Shown here: piece by piece, positions 39,644 to 52,900 of the stretch
Layout: each line of letters begins with the position of its first letter
How positions within the stretch are numbered: the first letter of the stretch is position 1
DNA from: Anthoceros angustus
Lineage: Eukaryota > Streptophyta > Anthocerotopsida > Anthocerotales > Anthocerotaceae
DNA: 64,000 nucleotides
Direction of reading: 5' to 3'
Assembly: GCA_010909165.1 (NCBI GenBank)
Contig: VJWM01000254.1
Location: 62,001 to 126,000 of the forward strand
Made by a program: the position numbers and the translations under genes
The notes under the pieces: model-generated
Told to the model about the DNA's origin: nothing
What the model saw: the letters and a program-made list of their open reading frames with translations, nothing else
Database searches by the model: none

Positions 39644-40861
39644 ATGATGCTTTCGGTGAGAGGGGAACCCCTTTTGCCCAAGCTCCTCCCCGTTCTTTTG
39701 CGTAAGCCCCTCCCCGCTGTCAAAGCCTGGGTGAGCGTGTCTCGAAGACTCTGGGTCCTTCCGCGGTCCCGTTGGACCACAACTCCTCGGGACTGCACGA
39801 CAAGTCCTGCATTGTGGCCGGAAAGGGAAGGAAGGCCATCTGTATATGGCAGGAGCAGTAGTGTTCTCAGGAATTTAGGCACGGTGGCCAGCATGGAGAG
39901 CCCTCCTGCAGGCTACCGAGCGAACGTAGGGGTCTGTCTCGTCAACCAGAAGAACGAGGTGCGGGAGGCCCCTGGTGAATATTTTGCTTGTGCACATCGC
40001 ATGTCAGGAGGCTGACAATCACAAGCTTGGCCTGGCAGGTGTTTGTGGCATTGCGTGTGGATGTTCCAGACTCGTGGCAGATGCCTCAGGTACCCTTAAC
40101 CCTAGAAGAGATCGAGATTGTTGGGACTGCAGCTTATCCAAGGCATCCTGGCTCTTTAGTCAATGCTATGAGTGCCTTCCGCAGGGTGGCATAGACGAGG
40201 GGGAAGAGCCTCGTCAGGCTGCCATCAGGGAGCTGAGAGAAGAGACCGGAGTGACATCGGCTGACATAATCGGGGAGGTATGAGGAGGATTTTTTTTTCT
40301 TTCACAGCTTGCTCATGCATGCACACAGGGCTGTGAGGTCCGATGTTGGAAGTGAGAACAGGTGCCGGAGTGGCTCACATACGACTTCCCAACCGAAGTC
40401 AGAGCGAAATTGGAGGAGCTCTGGGGGCAAGACTGGACTGGCCAGGCGCAGAAATGGTGATTTGTGAAAGCTGGTCCACTCCATTTGGCGGATGCACCTT
40501 CGAAAGCTGTTTAGTCTCATGGCATGCTTCTTATGATGATTATGTAACTCCAGAATGAATGGCAGGTTTTTATTCAGATTTCGTGGGGATGATAGCGAGA
40601 TCACTCTGGTTGGCGATGGAAATGAGCCGGCTGAGTTCTCGGATTGGAAATGGCTGCCAGTGGACCAAGTTCTTGAGAGGGTGGGCAAACTTTGTTATCT
40701 CGTGGTGTTGAGGAAGTGACCGATGCTGCTTTAACCATGCTGAACGTGAAGAACTGTGTGCCGTTGGAATGCTGCAGGCTGTTGGGTTCAAGAGACCAGT
40801 GTATGAACAAGCTTTTCGGATACTTGCTCCCATCATGCAGGACACCTTGCGCACCGGTTGA
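39644..40861 (+). CDS. Nudix hydrolase, (di)nucleoside polyphosphate type, NUDX26/27-like, 6 exons
   Basis: Exons 39644-39958, 40039-40089, 40185-40277, 40362-40456, 40566-40680 and 40778-40861; 753 nt, 250 residues. The order [42 protein letters not shown] gives a perfect Nudix box (GX5EX7REUXEEXGU) split by the usual intron after MPQ. It continues [27 protein letters not shown] and ends [20 protein letters not shown]. This is the RppH/Ap4A-hydrolase subgroup; plant members NUDX26 and NUDX27 hydrolyse diadenosine polyphosphates or ppGpp in plastids or mitochondria. The first 90 residues are rich in Arg, Ser, Leu and Pro with no acidic cluster at the start, compatible with an organelle transit peptide. 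Two adjacent ATGs (39644 and 39647) could start it. Confidence 0.93.
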
Positions 40862-41225
40862 TCACATCACTTCTATTGCGTCCCTAGTCTCCTGTTGTGC
40901 CACATAGTTTCCAAACTCCAGGATCGTGGTTGATAGCAGGATACTGTCTGAACTGGCTGCCGTTCTTCACAAGTTGCTGCATACTTGGACAGCGCGTATG
41001 AGATCCCTTCAAACTTTTTTTGTTGTCCGTGGCCGTGCTACCCATTTTCCAAAGCTTCGGGCACAATATTTTGGCCTGCTTTCTCCAAAGCTTGGACAAC
41101 AGTTGGTAATCCGAATGGGCACGTTCAGAAAATGGTCATTGGCTTTGCGCTTGGGCAATCTGAACACCCGGTCACAACATTAAAGACAGAAAGAATCCGG
41201 ACAAAGAAATGAAATAAGGGAATCA
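40862..41225. other. Intergenic, 3' flank of the Nudix gene
   Basis: No coding signal recognised. The stretch becomes AT-rich towards the right. Confidence 0.4.
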
Positions 41226-41297
41226 AAAGAACCTAGGCCCGACCCAGGGACCTCTGGTGTGTGAGACTAGCGTGATAACCAACTACACCATCCAGAC
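41226..41297 (-). pseudogene. tRNA-Val(CAC)-like relic
   Basis: On the - strand from 41297 the sequence opens GTCTGGATGGTGTAGTTGG and continues through a D arm and the anticodon region CTCACAC (anticodon CAC), closely matching plant tRNA-Val(CAC). The anticodon stem has one mismatch. The T loop reads GTCGGGC instead of TTCGA-type sequence. The 3' acceptor strand (TTCTTTT) cannot pair with GTCTGGA. So the first two thirds are tRNA-like and the last third is decayed or replaced: a tRNA pseudogene or the head of a tRNA-derived SINE. Confidence 0.75.
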
Positions 41298-41845
41298 AAA
41301 GTCAAATACCTATGATACCAGTCATTACACAGAACCAAACAAGTACCAAAAAAAAATCTTGAATTTTAACAAAACACAAGACCTCTTGATCTACACCTCT
41401 TTCTAATGTTATGCCTTTCTCCGCAATATGGTCAAGAAATCCCTTATCCTAATATCATGCCTTCTTGTCCTATTGTACAATCATGCCTTCTCAATGTATA
41501 GACATGATATTTTTGATATCTTTGGGGATAGAATGAAGAATTTAAATAGATATAACAATTCTCATGAAAACCCATATCACAACCCATATATAATGTATGC
41601 ATTTTAACAACCCATATCACTCTTAAGAACTCGTACAATTAAAGATAGATATATCATAATATAACATACATACTCATACATGTTATTGTGGTACAACTTT
41701 TTATAGAGAAACAAAAAAAGATTATGAATTTATGTCTACCTTGTGTGCATATTGAGAATCAAAGGAATGCACATATAAATATTCTCCGATTGTTGTTCTT
41801 GTTTTTCCTTATCCAAGAATTGATAAATCTTCCTTTGACAAAATA

Positions 41846-43326
41846 TCAATATGATCCATGAAGTTCATGTGTCCACCTGGAGAAGAAAAAAAAACACTCT
41901 AGCAATTTTTATGTATTAAAATAACGTTAAAAAATAATTGCTAGAAAAATCCTTACTCTCCATATTTTTCTTTCATTTTGCTGGCCACAGCCTTTGCCAT
42001 CTTTTTGTCCACCCTTTCATCTTTAATGTTTCTGAACCACATTCGACAAAAAAAACATGATTATGATTTAGTTATTAATACATAATCACATATTGACAAA
42101 AAAAAATTAGGCAGGTAGTTTGATAGAAATGTACAAATCATGTCGCAATTGACCCATAGCTACTTCCCGACGACTTCGAGTTTGTTCCATAGTCTGAGAA
42201 AAAGAATATCAACATCCAAAAATCAACATGCTTAATTGTTTTGAAACATATTGTAAAAACCAAAAACATCTCATACCTCATACGCTTCAGCCGATATTGG
42301 ACCTCTAGATTTTAAAACGCAAGCACAGACCATTGCTCCGATCTGCAAAATATTTGCCATCATTGTTGGCAAATATTTGGTATTTCATAAAATTTCATAT
42401 GTTTAACATAATCCACTGTATACCTCACATGCAAAGAGAATAATATATCCAAGTGTCGCTCCACGGCAAAAGTCGTCTATCTGTATGAAGAAGAAGAAGA
42501 AGAATTTTATTGAAGTCCATTAAGGACGGACTATTTGTATGGTATATGAGTACCAAACTAGAGAACTATAAATAACCTTCATTTTAATAAATAATTGAAA
42601 ATTATCTTAGTTTCATAAACTTAGCATTTACACTTTTCAATGTGTAGCTCTTTGAATTAAAGCTCTTTGCCACTTTGGTCCTCTGCAATTCGTATTACAA
42701 ATGATAAAAATGAGTTTTTCTAAAATATTCATGACTATTATGTTAGAATCATACTTCAAATTAATGTTCAAGTATGTTATCTACATATCATTGATCTTTA
42801 AGATTTGAAACATTGGATCCTTTTTGGGTCCTACATAATGGAACTTACAGTTGCTAAAAGAGCAAGAAGAAACCCGCCAGTGCCGATTGTGGCTATGACC
42901 ATAAGAAGCATATTGATTTTAAAACATAATGTCAAAGCATTGCTACCACATCCTGTTATTGCTGCTGCTATAATTATTGCTCCAAGAGCTAAGAGCATGC
43001 TGACATATGCATAATAGTCCAATAGTATGTCAATAATTTTGTCAGAATAAACATATTGAAGGATTATGAAAATTCACAACTAGGTCATGAGATTACAAGC
43101 CAGGAGAGAAGTTTGGCGATCCTTTTTGGATAAAAATGACCATCAAAATAGTCAAAAACCCAGATAACTGCAAAATGTAGGCACACCATCCAAATCAAAA
43201 TAAAGTTCGAGGAATGTGGAAGTGAATGTGTAGTGATAGTATACTTACGAATATCAGTACATTAAAGACCCTCAAGGATTCCCCGGGACAGCTTTTCCCT
43301 AATTGGATCTCCCTTAATAAGGCCAT
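41846..43326 (-). CDS. Four-transmembrane protein, unrecognised (weakly tetraspanin-like), 9 exons
   Basis: Exons on the - strand: 43326-43249, 43167-43097, 42999-42849, 42682-42632, 42480-42424, 42342-42277, 42193-42135, 42031-41957 and 41876-41846; 639 nt, 212 residues, all GT-AG. The start is the ATG at 43326 (MALLREIQLGKSC). Four hydrophobic segments: VFNVLIFLSGFLTILMVIFI (about 23-42), MLLALGAIIIAAAITGCG (about 51-68), INMLLMVIATIGTGGFLLAL (about 78-97) and LGYIILFACEIGAMVCACVL (about 125-144). A hydrophilic, charged C-terminus of about 65 residues follows and ends KYGEWTHELHGSY. The short first loop and close TM2-TM3 pair recall tetraspanins, but the large second loop with its CCG motif is missing. 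Function unknown. It is divergent from the dynein gene, about 610 bp apart. Confidence 0.72.
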
Positions 43327-43936
43327 GCCTTCATATGTGTCACATAATTTAATTGGTCTACAAAATCCGCCAAGATTCTTTTTTTCTGCCGCGGATGGAT
43401 AGAAGAAGAATTACAACTTGCTGCTTCCACGCTCTTTGTTGCACTTTGGTAAGCTCCAACAGAAGGCGTATAAATGTATGAATCGATTTCAAAATTGAGT
43501 TTGTGGTCCGAACGGGGCAAGCTGATGGGACGGAAGAAAAAGCGTTTGATAAACGTCTCGGTCGTGGGATATGAAAGGAAGGAGCAGGGGACCTATCACA
43601 GCAGCGCTTAACGCCCGTACAGTCCGTACGGACGTTACGGGCGTTTGCCTGTCACACTACATGGACGTGGAAACGGTTTTGTAGAACCTTTGGTGCCGAA
43701 GGTGTGGCTCGCTGGAAGCCCTTGATCTGTGTGTGTCTTCATGGCATGATTGTGGAGCTGGGTGTTGCAAATGTGCGTGTCAGATCGGCTGATGCGAGCT
43801 GGAAACGGAGCTGGGTCTGCTGGAGCGGGGGTTCTTCCTCCACGCAGACACGGCATCGCCGAGTTGAAGCCGCCTTCTCCTTCAACCTGTCACCTGGACT
43901 GCTTCAGGACTCTGAGACTGCTGATCGACTGGCTGT
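43327..43936. promoter_or_regulatory. Divergent intergenic region between four-TM gene (-) and dynein gene (+)
   Basis: This 610-bp interval must hold upstream sequence for both divergently transcribed genes. It may also contain unrecognised 5' exons of the dynein gene, whose family normally has about 200 more N-terminal residues. A 36-bp palindrome lies at 43610-43645. Confidence 0.5.
43610..43645. repeat. 36-bp near-perfect palindrome
   Basis: Outer arms AACGCCCGTA and TACGGGCGTT are exact inverted copies. The centre GTCCGTACGGAC is itself a perfect 12-bp palindrome. Only the two dinucleotides between arm and centre (CA and GT) do not pair. It could form a long cruciform or bind a dimeric protein. 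Confidence 0.9.
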
Positions 43937-46900
43937 ATGAGAGGAATGGAGAATCTGAAGGCGATGGAGAGCATTGCTGACGAGTTTCTGGCATGGGAAA
44001 ACCTGATCAAGACCTCAACCTCAGCAGCTGTTCGAGACCAGGCATTTAGTGTTGTGCGCGAGCTGCGGCCTATTAGGGACAACTTTGTGGTCAGTGCTCT
44101 TACTGACAGCGCGCCTGGAAGTGCAGCCTCTGACGCACCAGGTGAATCACGGACTTGTTGTTGTGTTTCTTACAGAATATCGAGTCCAAGAGTGACGAGG
44201 AGCTACTGGACTTGGTAGATAGTACGCAAGATGCTCTGGAGAAGTTATGGATCGTCCCTTCCAATGTTGGAAACCGCAAGAGCATGGAGGAGTTTCCAGC
44301 AGCGTATAGTCAGCAAAGAACCGTGCATCTCATGAGACTTGTGGGAAGGTCCTTTCATGCGGCCGTGCTCCACAAGATCTCTGGAGTGGATATATGGACC
44401 GGACGATTCCAGCAGGTGCTAATGCGCCTCAGCTAATCGCTAAGAGAAACACAGGCTGTCCAATACTCCTTAACAGTCATGTTGCGGCAGGTGGAGTTCG
44501 CGTTAAGTCAGGCGATGCGGTTGATAGAGACGTGGGATCACATGACAGTCCACTTGACAGGATACACATGGCCCTCACATGTGAGCAGACCCTGGCTCGG
44601 ACAGTCTTTCAGGGATGAGTTGCTCAACACTCTTCATAATCGTCTTGACGAGATTCTCAAGCTGCTCGAGGTAATGTAACGCAAGAGGTGCATTTCTTCC
44701 GTGTACCGTGATCTTTCTCCTTATCCTTGCTATCTGAAGTCACTGCTGAGGCCACAAACGAGATGGTCAGAGGGTGGACCTAAATTTTAACTGGCTTGCT
44801 TACAGGTCTCTCAGCGGCTTCTGACACTGGTCTCAGAGTCTGAGAATGATTCACTGGTAAAGTTGAGTAGGTGTCGAGCTTTCACCAACCTGGATGCCCT
44901 GGATTGCTCCCCTTCTGGAGAAATTGCTTGGAAGGTATGTTCGCTTTTGATGCCTCTGGAATGTGAATACGAATCTGGTTCAGACAGGACATACAGTTCA
45001 AAGTTCAGAAAAGTTCTAAGGTAGAGATCTTACTGTGGAAATAGGCGGCTCTTCTGCTGTATGAGAAGCAAATGACCCCTCTTGAAGGCAAGATAGCAAT
45101 GAAGTTGAGTGAAGTTTTCTGCTCCTCTATCTTGCCATCATTGGCTGCCTCGTTGGAACCCAAAATCACTGAGACAGCCACAGCAGCAACAGCTGGTCCC
45201 CACCAGGTAACATGAAACAGAATGTGTCTTAACTCGAGGATCCTTATCGATCTTTGACAACGTCCTCAACAACAGGTAATGGCCGAGATCCGGAAGTACA
45301 AAGACCTCTTTGAAAGGCCGCTTGTGGTCCAGGCTTTGAGCAGCACAACAGAGATGCTGCTGTCACTATTCAACAGGTCCTCATTCGCATCATTCCTGCG
45401 AAATTTCCAACAGCCTTTTACGGAACAGCAGCACAGTTTATTTCTAAGCTTTAAAACGCCTCGGCATGCAGGCATTTGGACGGACTAAGAGGTAACTACG
45501 ATAGGCACTGCCGAAACGAAGGGAAAAAAGGGGCTCCAGGAGCATCATCCCTCCCTCATTGCAATTCCACCCTTGTTGTTGGCAGCATTTTCTGGTCACT
45601 CCAGCAGGAGCACAAGGTATAGCAATCTTTAGAGATGTGTCCAAGAACTCGCTCTCGTCATTCTAGAATGTAACTGGATTAACTGCCTTTTGCCTTCCTT
45701 TTGCCATTAAGGTGCATGAAACAAGGACCACTATAATGGCATTAAGGCCATTTCTTTGCAAGAAAACAGAACCCTCTGTGACTGAGCCCTTAGACACCCT
45801 TGTTCAGGAGCTCAGGTGAGACTTGTGGAATAGAACCTGGACCTGACTTACAGACAGTGGCACTCTGGTCATCCAACCCCAGCATAATGGCTTGTGTGCA
45901 GTGACTTGAAGCAAGACATCGCAGTCTACAAGAAAAATCAGCTTAAGGTACATCAGGTCTAGGCATTCTGTCTTGTGCATTCCTGACTCAAGTCTTCAGG
46001 CGCCTATAACGACAGAGTATTCCAGACATGGGAAGCAGATGCAAGGACGAGACTGGAAAATGTGTCTCTCGAGACATCGGGAAAGCTCTTGAAACTGAAC
46101 CCTGAAGACGGTCATGTAGAGGTATTACTACCACATATGCCCGACTGAGGAGTTCGTTCAGCTGGTCACTAATCACTGCGGACTTGACACAGGTGACATT
46201 TGGCACTGATCTCGTATCACTAATTCGCCAAACTCGCGAGCTAATCACATCAGGATTTGTCTTGGATGTAAGTACCAAGCCATGAGTTGGCTAGGAAAGC
46301 TATCAAGGAAACCATAGGATCTGAAGAACATCTAATGTAATGTGCATCCTTACAGATTAAGATAGTGAAAGTGGTAGAGACAGCCCAAAAGTTCCAAAAG
46401 CAAGCAATGCTCTTGAAGCAAGTGGCCAATTTCTACAACGATATTTCGACACAAATGATCTCGTGTCAGAAGGTCATGCTCCTGAAAGATGCCTTAAGGT
46501 TTGAGGCAATTCTGAAGAATCCCTGTGACACTTTAGGCCAGCCACTCCTGTGGAGCAATCTTACAGCCGTACAGGTAACTAAGATAACAAAAAGATCACC
46601 AACAACCACAGCCTGATGGAGCACATAAACTTGTCATACATTGTTGGTTTGGCCGACTCTTCAATAACTCCTTCTCCTCTCTACTCAGAGCTATACAGAA
46701 AGGCTTCAGAATGCAACACTCAAACTATCCGAAAAGAACAGGCTGTTAAGGTTGCAGCACAGGTTGTCCCTAAACTGACACTGTGCACGATGTTTCAGGG
46801 TTCATGGCTTCTCTCCCACGAAAAATCTCATCTGCTAAAACTGCACGTACAGCAAACTCGCGCAAATTGCCAAGAAACTGAGAACAATTGACTTCCAGCA

Positions 46901-49900
46901 TCATTCACAACAGTGGCGGACGTCTTTGCGAGAAATGAGTCGTATTTTTGAAGAAGCAGAAAAACAAGGATATACTCAACTTAGCGAATGGCAGAAACAT
47001 TGGGACATAGAGGTGAGCTGACATGGGTGTCTCGCTTATGACGTCAGTTCACCCGGGAAGTTGATTCTTCGTGCTTGACACCCATGTGAAATGCATACTC
47101 TTCAACATCCAAGTTGCTGGTTGTTTCTTGCCAGATATTTCAAATGCTGGAGCGTCAATATGACAAGTACCTTGAACACTTCGACAGAAATTTGCCTGAG
47201 GTACTCACTCTAAGTCTGGCCCACAGCTGACCTTCCACTTGTTTTGGTACTCACCTCGCACTATACAAGTAAGTATGCCTGCATGCTTTACTACGAATTA
47301 GGTGAACGTGAAACTAGTGTTCAAGGACGGATCCCTTGCCTACGGCCCTGACATTGATGACATATCTGCACATCACCTGCGAATGATTAAGGATCGCCTC
47401 AGGTAATAGACTCCCAATCCCATGTTCATCACAGTGGAACATTCACACTACTGATGGAATGCTTTTACAATCACAGTTTGCCAGTGGGCTTCCGAGGCTT
47501 TGGTGTCAGCACAGAAACATTCACTAAATTTAGCCAGACTTTGCAAGCCCATCCTGGAGTAAAACTCATCGACGATAGGTACCAGTTTTTCATAACGTCC
47601 TCTCACTTTCAGCTTCTGAAGTGCTGGCAGCTAAGTACTGTTGATCTCACAGAGCTAGAGAATTGTTCAGAACACTGCAAACCGAGCAAACTAAACTCAC
47701 AGAACAGTTCGACTTGGTACCTACTGATCCCTACATGTAAGGGACCTTACTCAGCTGAGATACCAAGCTAACCTCCACGACGCTACTGTTTGCAGGAAAA
47801 TCTAGCCTTGCTGAAATTGGCTGGAAACGGGACCAACCAAAGCAGGGACTGGGATGATGAATTCAAAAAGATCCGGTCTCTCTGCAGGAAATGTGAAGCC
47901 GTGCCCCTAGAATTCAAGGTCAGCATCGTCTCCCTTACTGGGCCTCAGAAGCATGGCTCCGATTGAGACAACCTTTTCTGATACATGACCAGGTTGGGTG
48001 CGTTAGGATACTGGGGACACCAGCGAAAGAAGCCATACGTGACCAGCTCAAGGACCTGCACAAGGTGCTTTGTGAGTCACTAAGAAGCCAAGTTGACACA
48101 GACATGGCCGCCATTGAGAACTTCATGGCAGAAGGACAAGACATCATTGAGGGCAGCCTATCTTCAGTCGAGGACATCGAATATACACGTCAGGGAGGTC
48201 TGCAACTGGTATGCTTGCAGATCCCTCCAATGTGCTGATCACTACCGATGGTCCTAAGCTCCTTTTTACTGTTGGCCAAAGCTTTGACAGTCTATGATGA
48301 GGGGATTTGCAGATTGCAGACCTTCCACACATGGTGCAGCTACGACTAGATACCGAGGAGAGACTGAAGTTGCTTCGGCATGTCAGAAGTTCTGCAGGAA
48401 TTGGAAACGGTGACAAGGACAGCATGTATGCCGCATCCTTTGCCAGCAGCTGGGAATCTTTTATGGCGAAGCTGAATCAGCATGAGGTACAACCGTCTAC
48501 GCGACTCGCCGTTCCCCTATTTGCTCTGATAACATAGCCAGTTCGTGCACAGGCAAATCTACATCAGCAAGCACACAAGCTGAGAAACAAGATGCACCAA
48601 GAAGTTCAAGAAGTGCAGAACCGGATAGTGTTCTTCGCAGATCTTTGGTACTTGAAGCTCTACCCATCATACGCAGTGGAAGTGAGTTAACAAGTGTTCA
48701 ACACACCCCTAATACGACTGGCAGGCACCAGCAACATGCCAAGGCACAGTGCCCTCAAAACATCAAGAGCATTCTCAAGGAACTGGCAGAGAGTGAACAG
48801 CTGCTGAAGGAGCTGGAGGTAAGCAAGCGGCTGTGTTCTCAACACTCCGGCCTCGATGGTGTTCCACCTGCAATTTTGACTCAAGAACGACCACTACAGG
48901 GACGGACTGAGAAGGCCTCAAAAAGGTGCAAGATTTTGCAAATGGGGGAGCCTTCATTCCCGCTTCTTGACAGCATCAAACAAGACTTTGAGCTCACTAA
49001 GGAGGCATGCCTGAAACACCTTCAGCTGACCTAAGTCTTTATGAAAATTGGGATAGTAAACCTTGCCGCAGAGTCCATGTTTACATGTTTGCCGCAGAGT
49101 CCATCAACAAGAGCTCCACACTAAAGAGCCACACTAAAGAATATACCCATGGGATGACCAGTTGCAAGGACTGATTATGTACTACTCGTACCTGGCAGCG
49201 GTGGACACAAGTGGGGAGATTTGTGGAGGAAAGGGATGAACTAGCAACTTGTAAATGGACGACAGCAAGAGACAAGATACACATCCTAGAAGACTTTGTA
49301 GTAAAATGGCAACAGATTTTAAAATCCAGTGTCCACAGGGATCAAACACACTCAGCGATAAGTAAAGAACTTGAAGACTACAATGCATGCATTCCTCTGT
49401 TATCTTTTATTAAAGGAGAGTCGTGGGAACACCACCACTGGGTCCAACTGCTTTCGTTGCTTGACTTAAATGATCAGGTAGTGAAAGCTTCCTGAATCTA
49501 ATTAGAGCAATTGAAAGACATGCTTCAAAACGACCCAGTGGAAGAGCCACGGCTAAATAGCTTCTCCACAATGTACTTGCCCATCATTCTCCAGGGCCTG
49601 CAAGTGGCAAATCTTCAAATGGGCGACTTTATGACCCGAGCTGGCAAAATAATTGAAAAAGCTAGAGCACTTGAAGTCTTAAATGCACAAGCTACTGGAG
49701 AGGTTGAGCGAAGACATCACTTCCCTCGGCAGTTTTCAATACTAACTACTTTCTCTGCTTCTAAGTGTCCTAACTTACTCCATGCCATTTATTGCACAGG
49801 TGAGCATCAGGGAATCCTTAAACCAGCTAGTTACTTGGAGTTTGGAGAGATGCTTTTCCACAATTTCTTACATTCCAAGCAAGAAAAACAGCCAATCAAC

Positions 49901-52900
49901 CATCCTAATAAAGGACTGGGCACAACTGCTGACAGAAGTCAGTAACTTTCTCCCACAAGTCCTGCACTCAAAACAACTCTGAAAAAGAGAAACCCTGTCC
50001 AAAGATGAATCGAGCAGTTGCTTGCATCTGGCATGATTATAAGCTGTTGTACGCAGATTGGAGACAATCAACTACTGCTGAAGGCGTCCAAAGAATCACC
50101 TTTCGCAGCAGTATTGAGGGATGACATAAGCCTTTGGGAGCGCAGGTTATCAGGACTCCAGCAGTCCCTTCAGCATCTGAACAGGTTTGTGCGAGGCTCC
50201 TGAGAGGAAAGATCAGAGGTGTGTCTAAGGTAGTCACATTGCCAGATAGGACTCTCTAATACTATGCATCCAACTGCACATAAGGATTGTGCTGTGGCCA
50301 ATCTTGGGGGTTTGCCAGCATACAGAGAAAATGGGTCTACTTAGAGCCAATCTTTGCAAAAGGAGCCCTCCCGATGGAACAGGTAGCATAAGCAGTTCTT
50401 TGAAGGAAGCCAATTTATGCAAATGACATATATTACTGACTTGAGTATCTTACACTCGTTTGTCTGCCTACTACACTTCAAGTAACAGTTAACCACATAC
50501 ATGTTCAGATGCGGTTCAACAAGGTGGACGCTGAGCTGAGAACCATCTTGCAGTCAATATCCACCAACTCAACAGTCACGAAACTGTTGGACTATCCTCG
50601 AGTGGAAGACGCCCTTCCACACCTTGACCAACAACTGGATATTTGTCAACGTGCACTCTCATTGTTCCTTGAGGTCAGTCAACGTTTATCCCACACAGGA
50701 CTTGCATGCTGCGTATCATTGTCAAATACACCATCAGATGGTGAACTGGTGGGCTGCAGGAGAAGCGGACAAGTTTTCCACGGTTCTACTTTGTAGGAGA
50801 TGACGACCTCTTGGAAATCTTAGGGCAATCAGAAACACCTGAAGTAATACAGGTTCGCAGCAGTCTGCCAGTTATGACCACTTGAGATATTTAAGCAATG
50901 TGTGATAACTGTGCTCTTAACTATGCTAATGATATGTCCAGGCCCACCTAACAAAGATATTCCCAGGGGTACAGAGTGTAATGTTTTCACCCCAATCAAG
51001 AAGGTGGGCTGCAAGCTGAACTTGCCTGGGCAGCTTTCTTAAAACTTCAAAAGGAAAACAAACTAGCTCAATCCCAGTGGACGCGCTGTGCAGAATCGTA
51101 TCAGTGCAAAGTCCTGAGGGCGAGATACTGAATCTTGGAGCCCCAGTTGAGATCAGTGCGGAGATCGAAGACTGGCTGAATCTCCTTGCTTCTACGTTGC
51201 AGGTGACTTCTAACCTGACAGATTGACACACAGCACACCCTACAATGCTGCTAAGCTACTTTTTAAGCTGAGAGTCTTCGCTTGCTTCAGCATAGACAGA
51301 ACCCTGTTAGGTCTAGCCATTTCAGGTTCCATACCAGAGACTGACACCTGATTTAACCCTACAGTCAACACTGCAACAAAATCTAGCAGATTGCTTACAG
51401 AGCATGGACCAGAAACATTTGCCATGTCAAATGCTTTGCTTAGCAGCACAAGTAGAGTTCACAAGAAAGTGTGAACAAGCCATTCAAAGTGATGGGTTAA
51501 GCTCTTTGCGAACAGAGCTTGCAGCAGAACTGCAAAGTCTTACAAAATCAGGGATAGCACGACAAAACAAGAAATTCAAACCACTCGTCCTGGATCTGAT
51601 CCATGCACTTGAGATCGTGCAAGACCTGTTGACAGCCAATGCTTGCAGTCCTGAAGAATGGATATGGTCACGGCAGGTACACTCCCAAATACTGAATGAG
51701 CTTAACATAGGGGAACAAATGAGAGAGGTGCCTCTGCAAATAAACAGCCCACTACAATTTGCAGCTCCGTTTCTACAAATCAAGCAATTTTGGAGCTTCC
51801 GTGAAGATGGCAGAAGCAGACTTTGTTTACTCTTTTGAGTACCATGGCAATGGCCCTAGACTCGTCTACACTCCCCTTTCAGATAAGTGTTTTCTTGTGC
51901 TTACTCAAGGGCTTCATCTAGGATATGGTGGGAATATATTTGGACCAGCAGGGACGGGAAAAACAGAGACTGTGAAAGCACTTGGCCACTATCTTGGCAG
52001 AGAGGTTATTACTTCCTCCCTTAAAACTTTCACAGCATACAATCATGACCCTATTAGCCTCATGGAACGGGAACATAACTGCAGCAGGTATGATAGAATC
52101 GATTGACATCCCTCATTTGTCTAAAATTTGCTGGAACAGGTACTGGTTTTCAATTGTGACGGTGAATTTGACTTCAAAAGCATGGGTCGAATACTCACAG
52201 GAATTATAAAATCTGGAGCTTGGGGCTGCTTTGATGAATTCAACAGGCTCGAAGAAGATGTTTTGTCTGCTCTTTCCCTCCAGATTCAAGCAATTCAAGT
52301 AGCCATTCGGGATAAAATACCCGAAATCAGCTTCTTTGGCAAGATAACGAAGCTGAATAGCAACTCTGCCATCTTTGTTACACTTAATCCCAAGTCCAAA
52401 GACTATGCTGGTCGCTCGAAGTTACCAAGCAACCTCCAAGCTCTATTCCGTTCTGTAACAATGACCTACCCCAACTCAGATTTGATTGCCGAGGTATGAA
52501 GCAATAAGACCTTAGGATAGAAATTTCGCTTGAGTTAAGTATCTCTCAGAAGAGCCTGCTGACAACCTTTCCCAGGTTAATTTGATGTCAGAGGGCTTTA
52601 TGTTTGCAAAAGAACTTGGTCGCAAGGTTGTTGCTGTTTTCACATTTGCCAGTGAGGTACATACCTGATCTGCATAGACCTGGACAATCTAGAAGCAGGT
52701 TCAACAACTCAACCTACCGCACATTGACCGTGCAGTTACTAACCAAGCAACACCACTACGACTGGGGTCTTCGTGCAATTAAGTCTGTACTCAACATGGC
52801 TGGCAACTTTCTTCATGAAGATATGGAAAATGTCACCAAGCTGACTAGACAACAAGAAGAGCATATAGTTGTCCACTGCCTATTGGCAAGCACTGTGCCA

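Noticed and set aside
43704-43936. Open frames that might be the first exon of the dynein gene
   Set aside because: Three frames are open for short distances, but none gives a convincing dynein-2 N-terminal block or a clean splice join, so I left the start at 43937.
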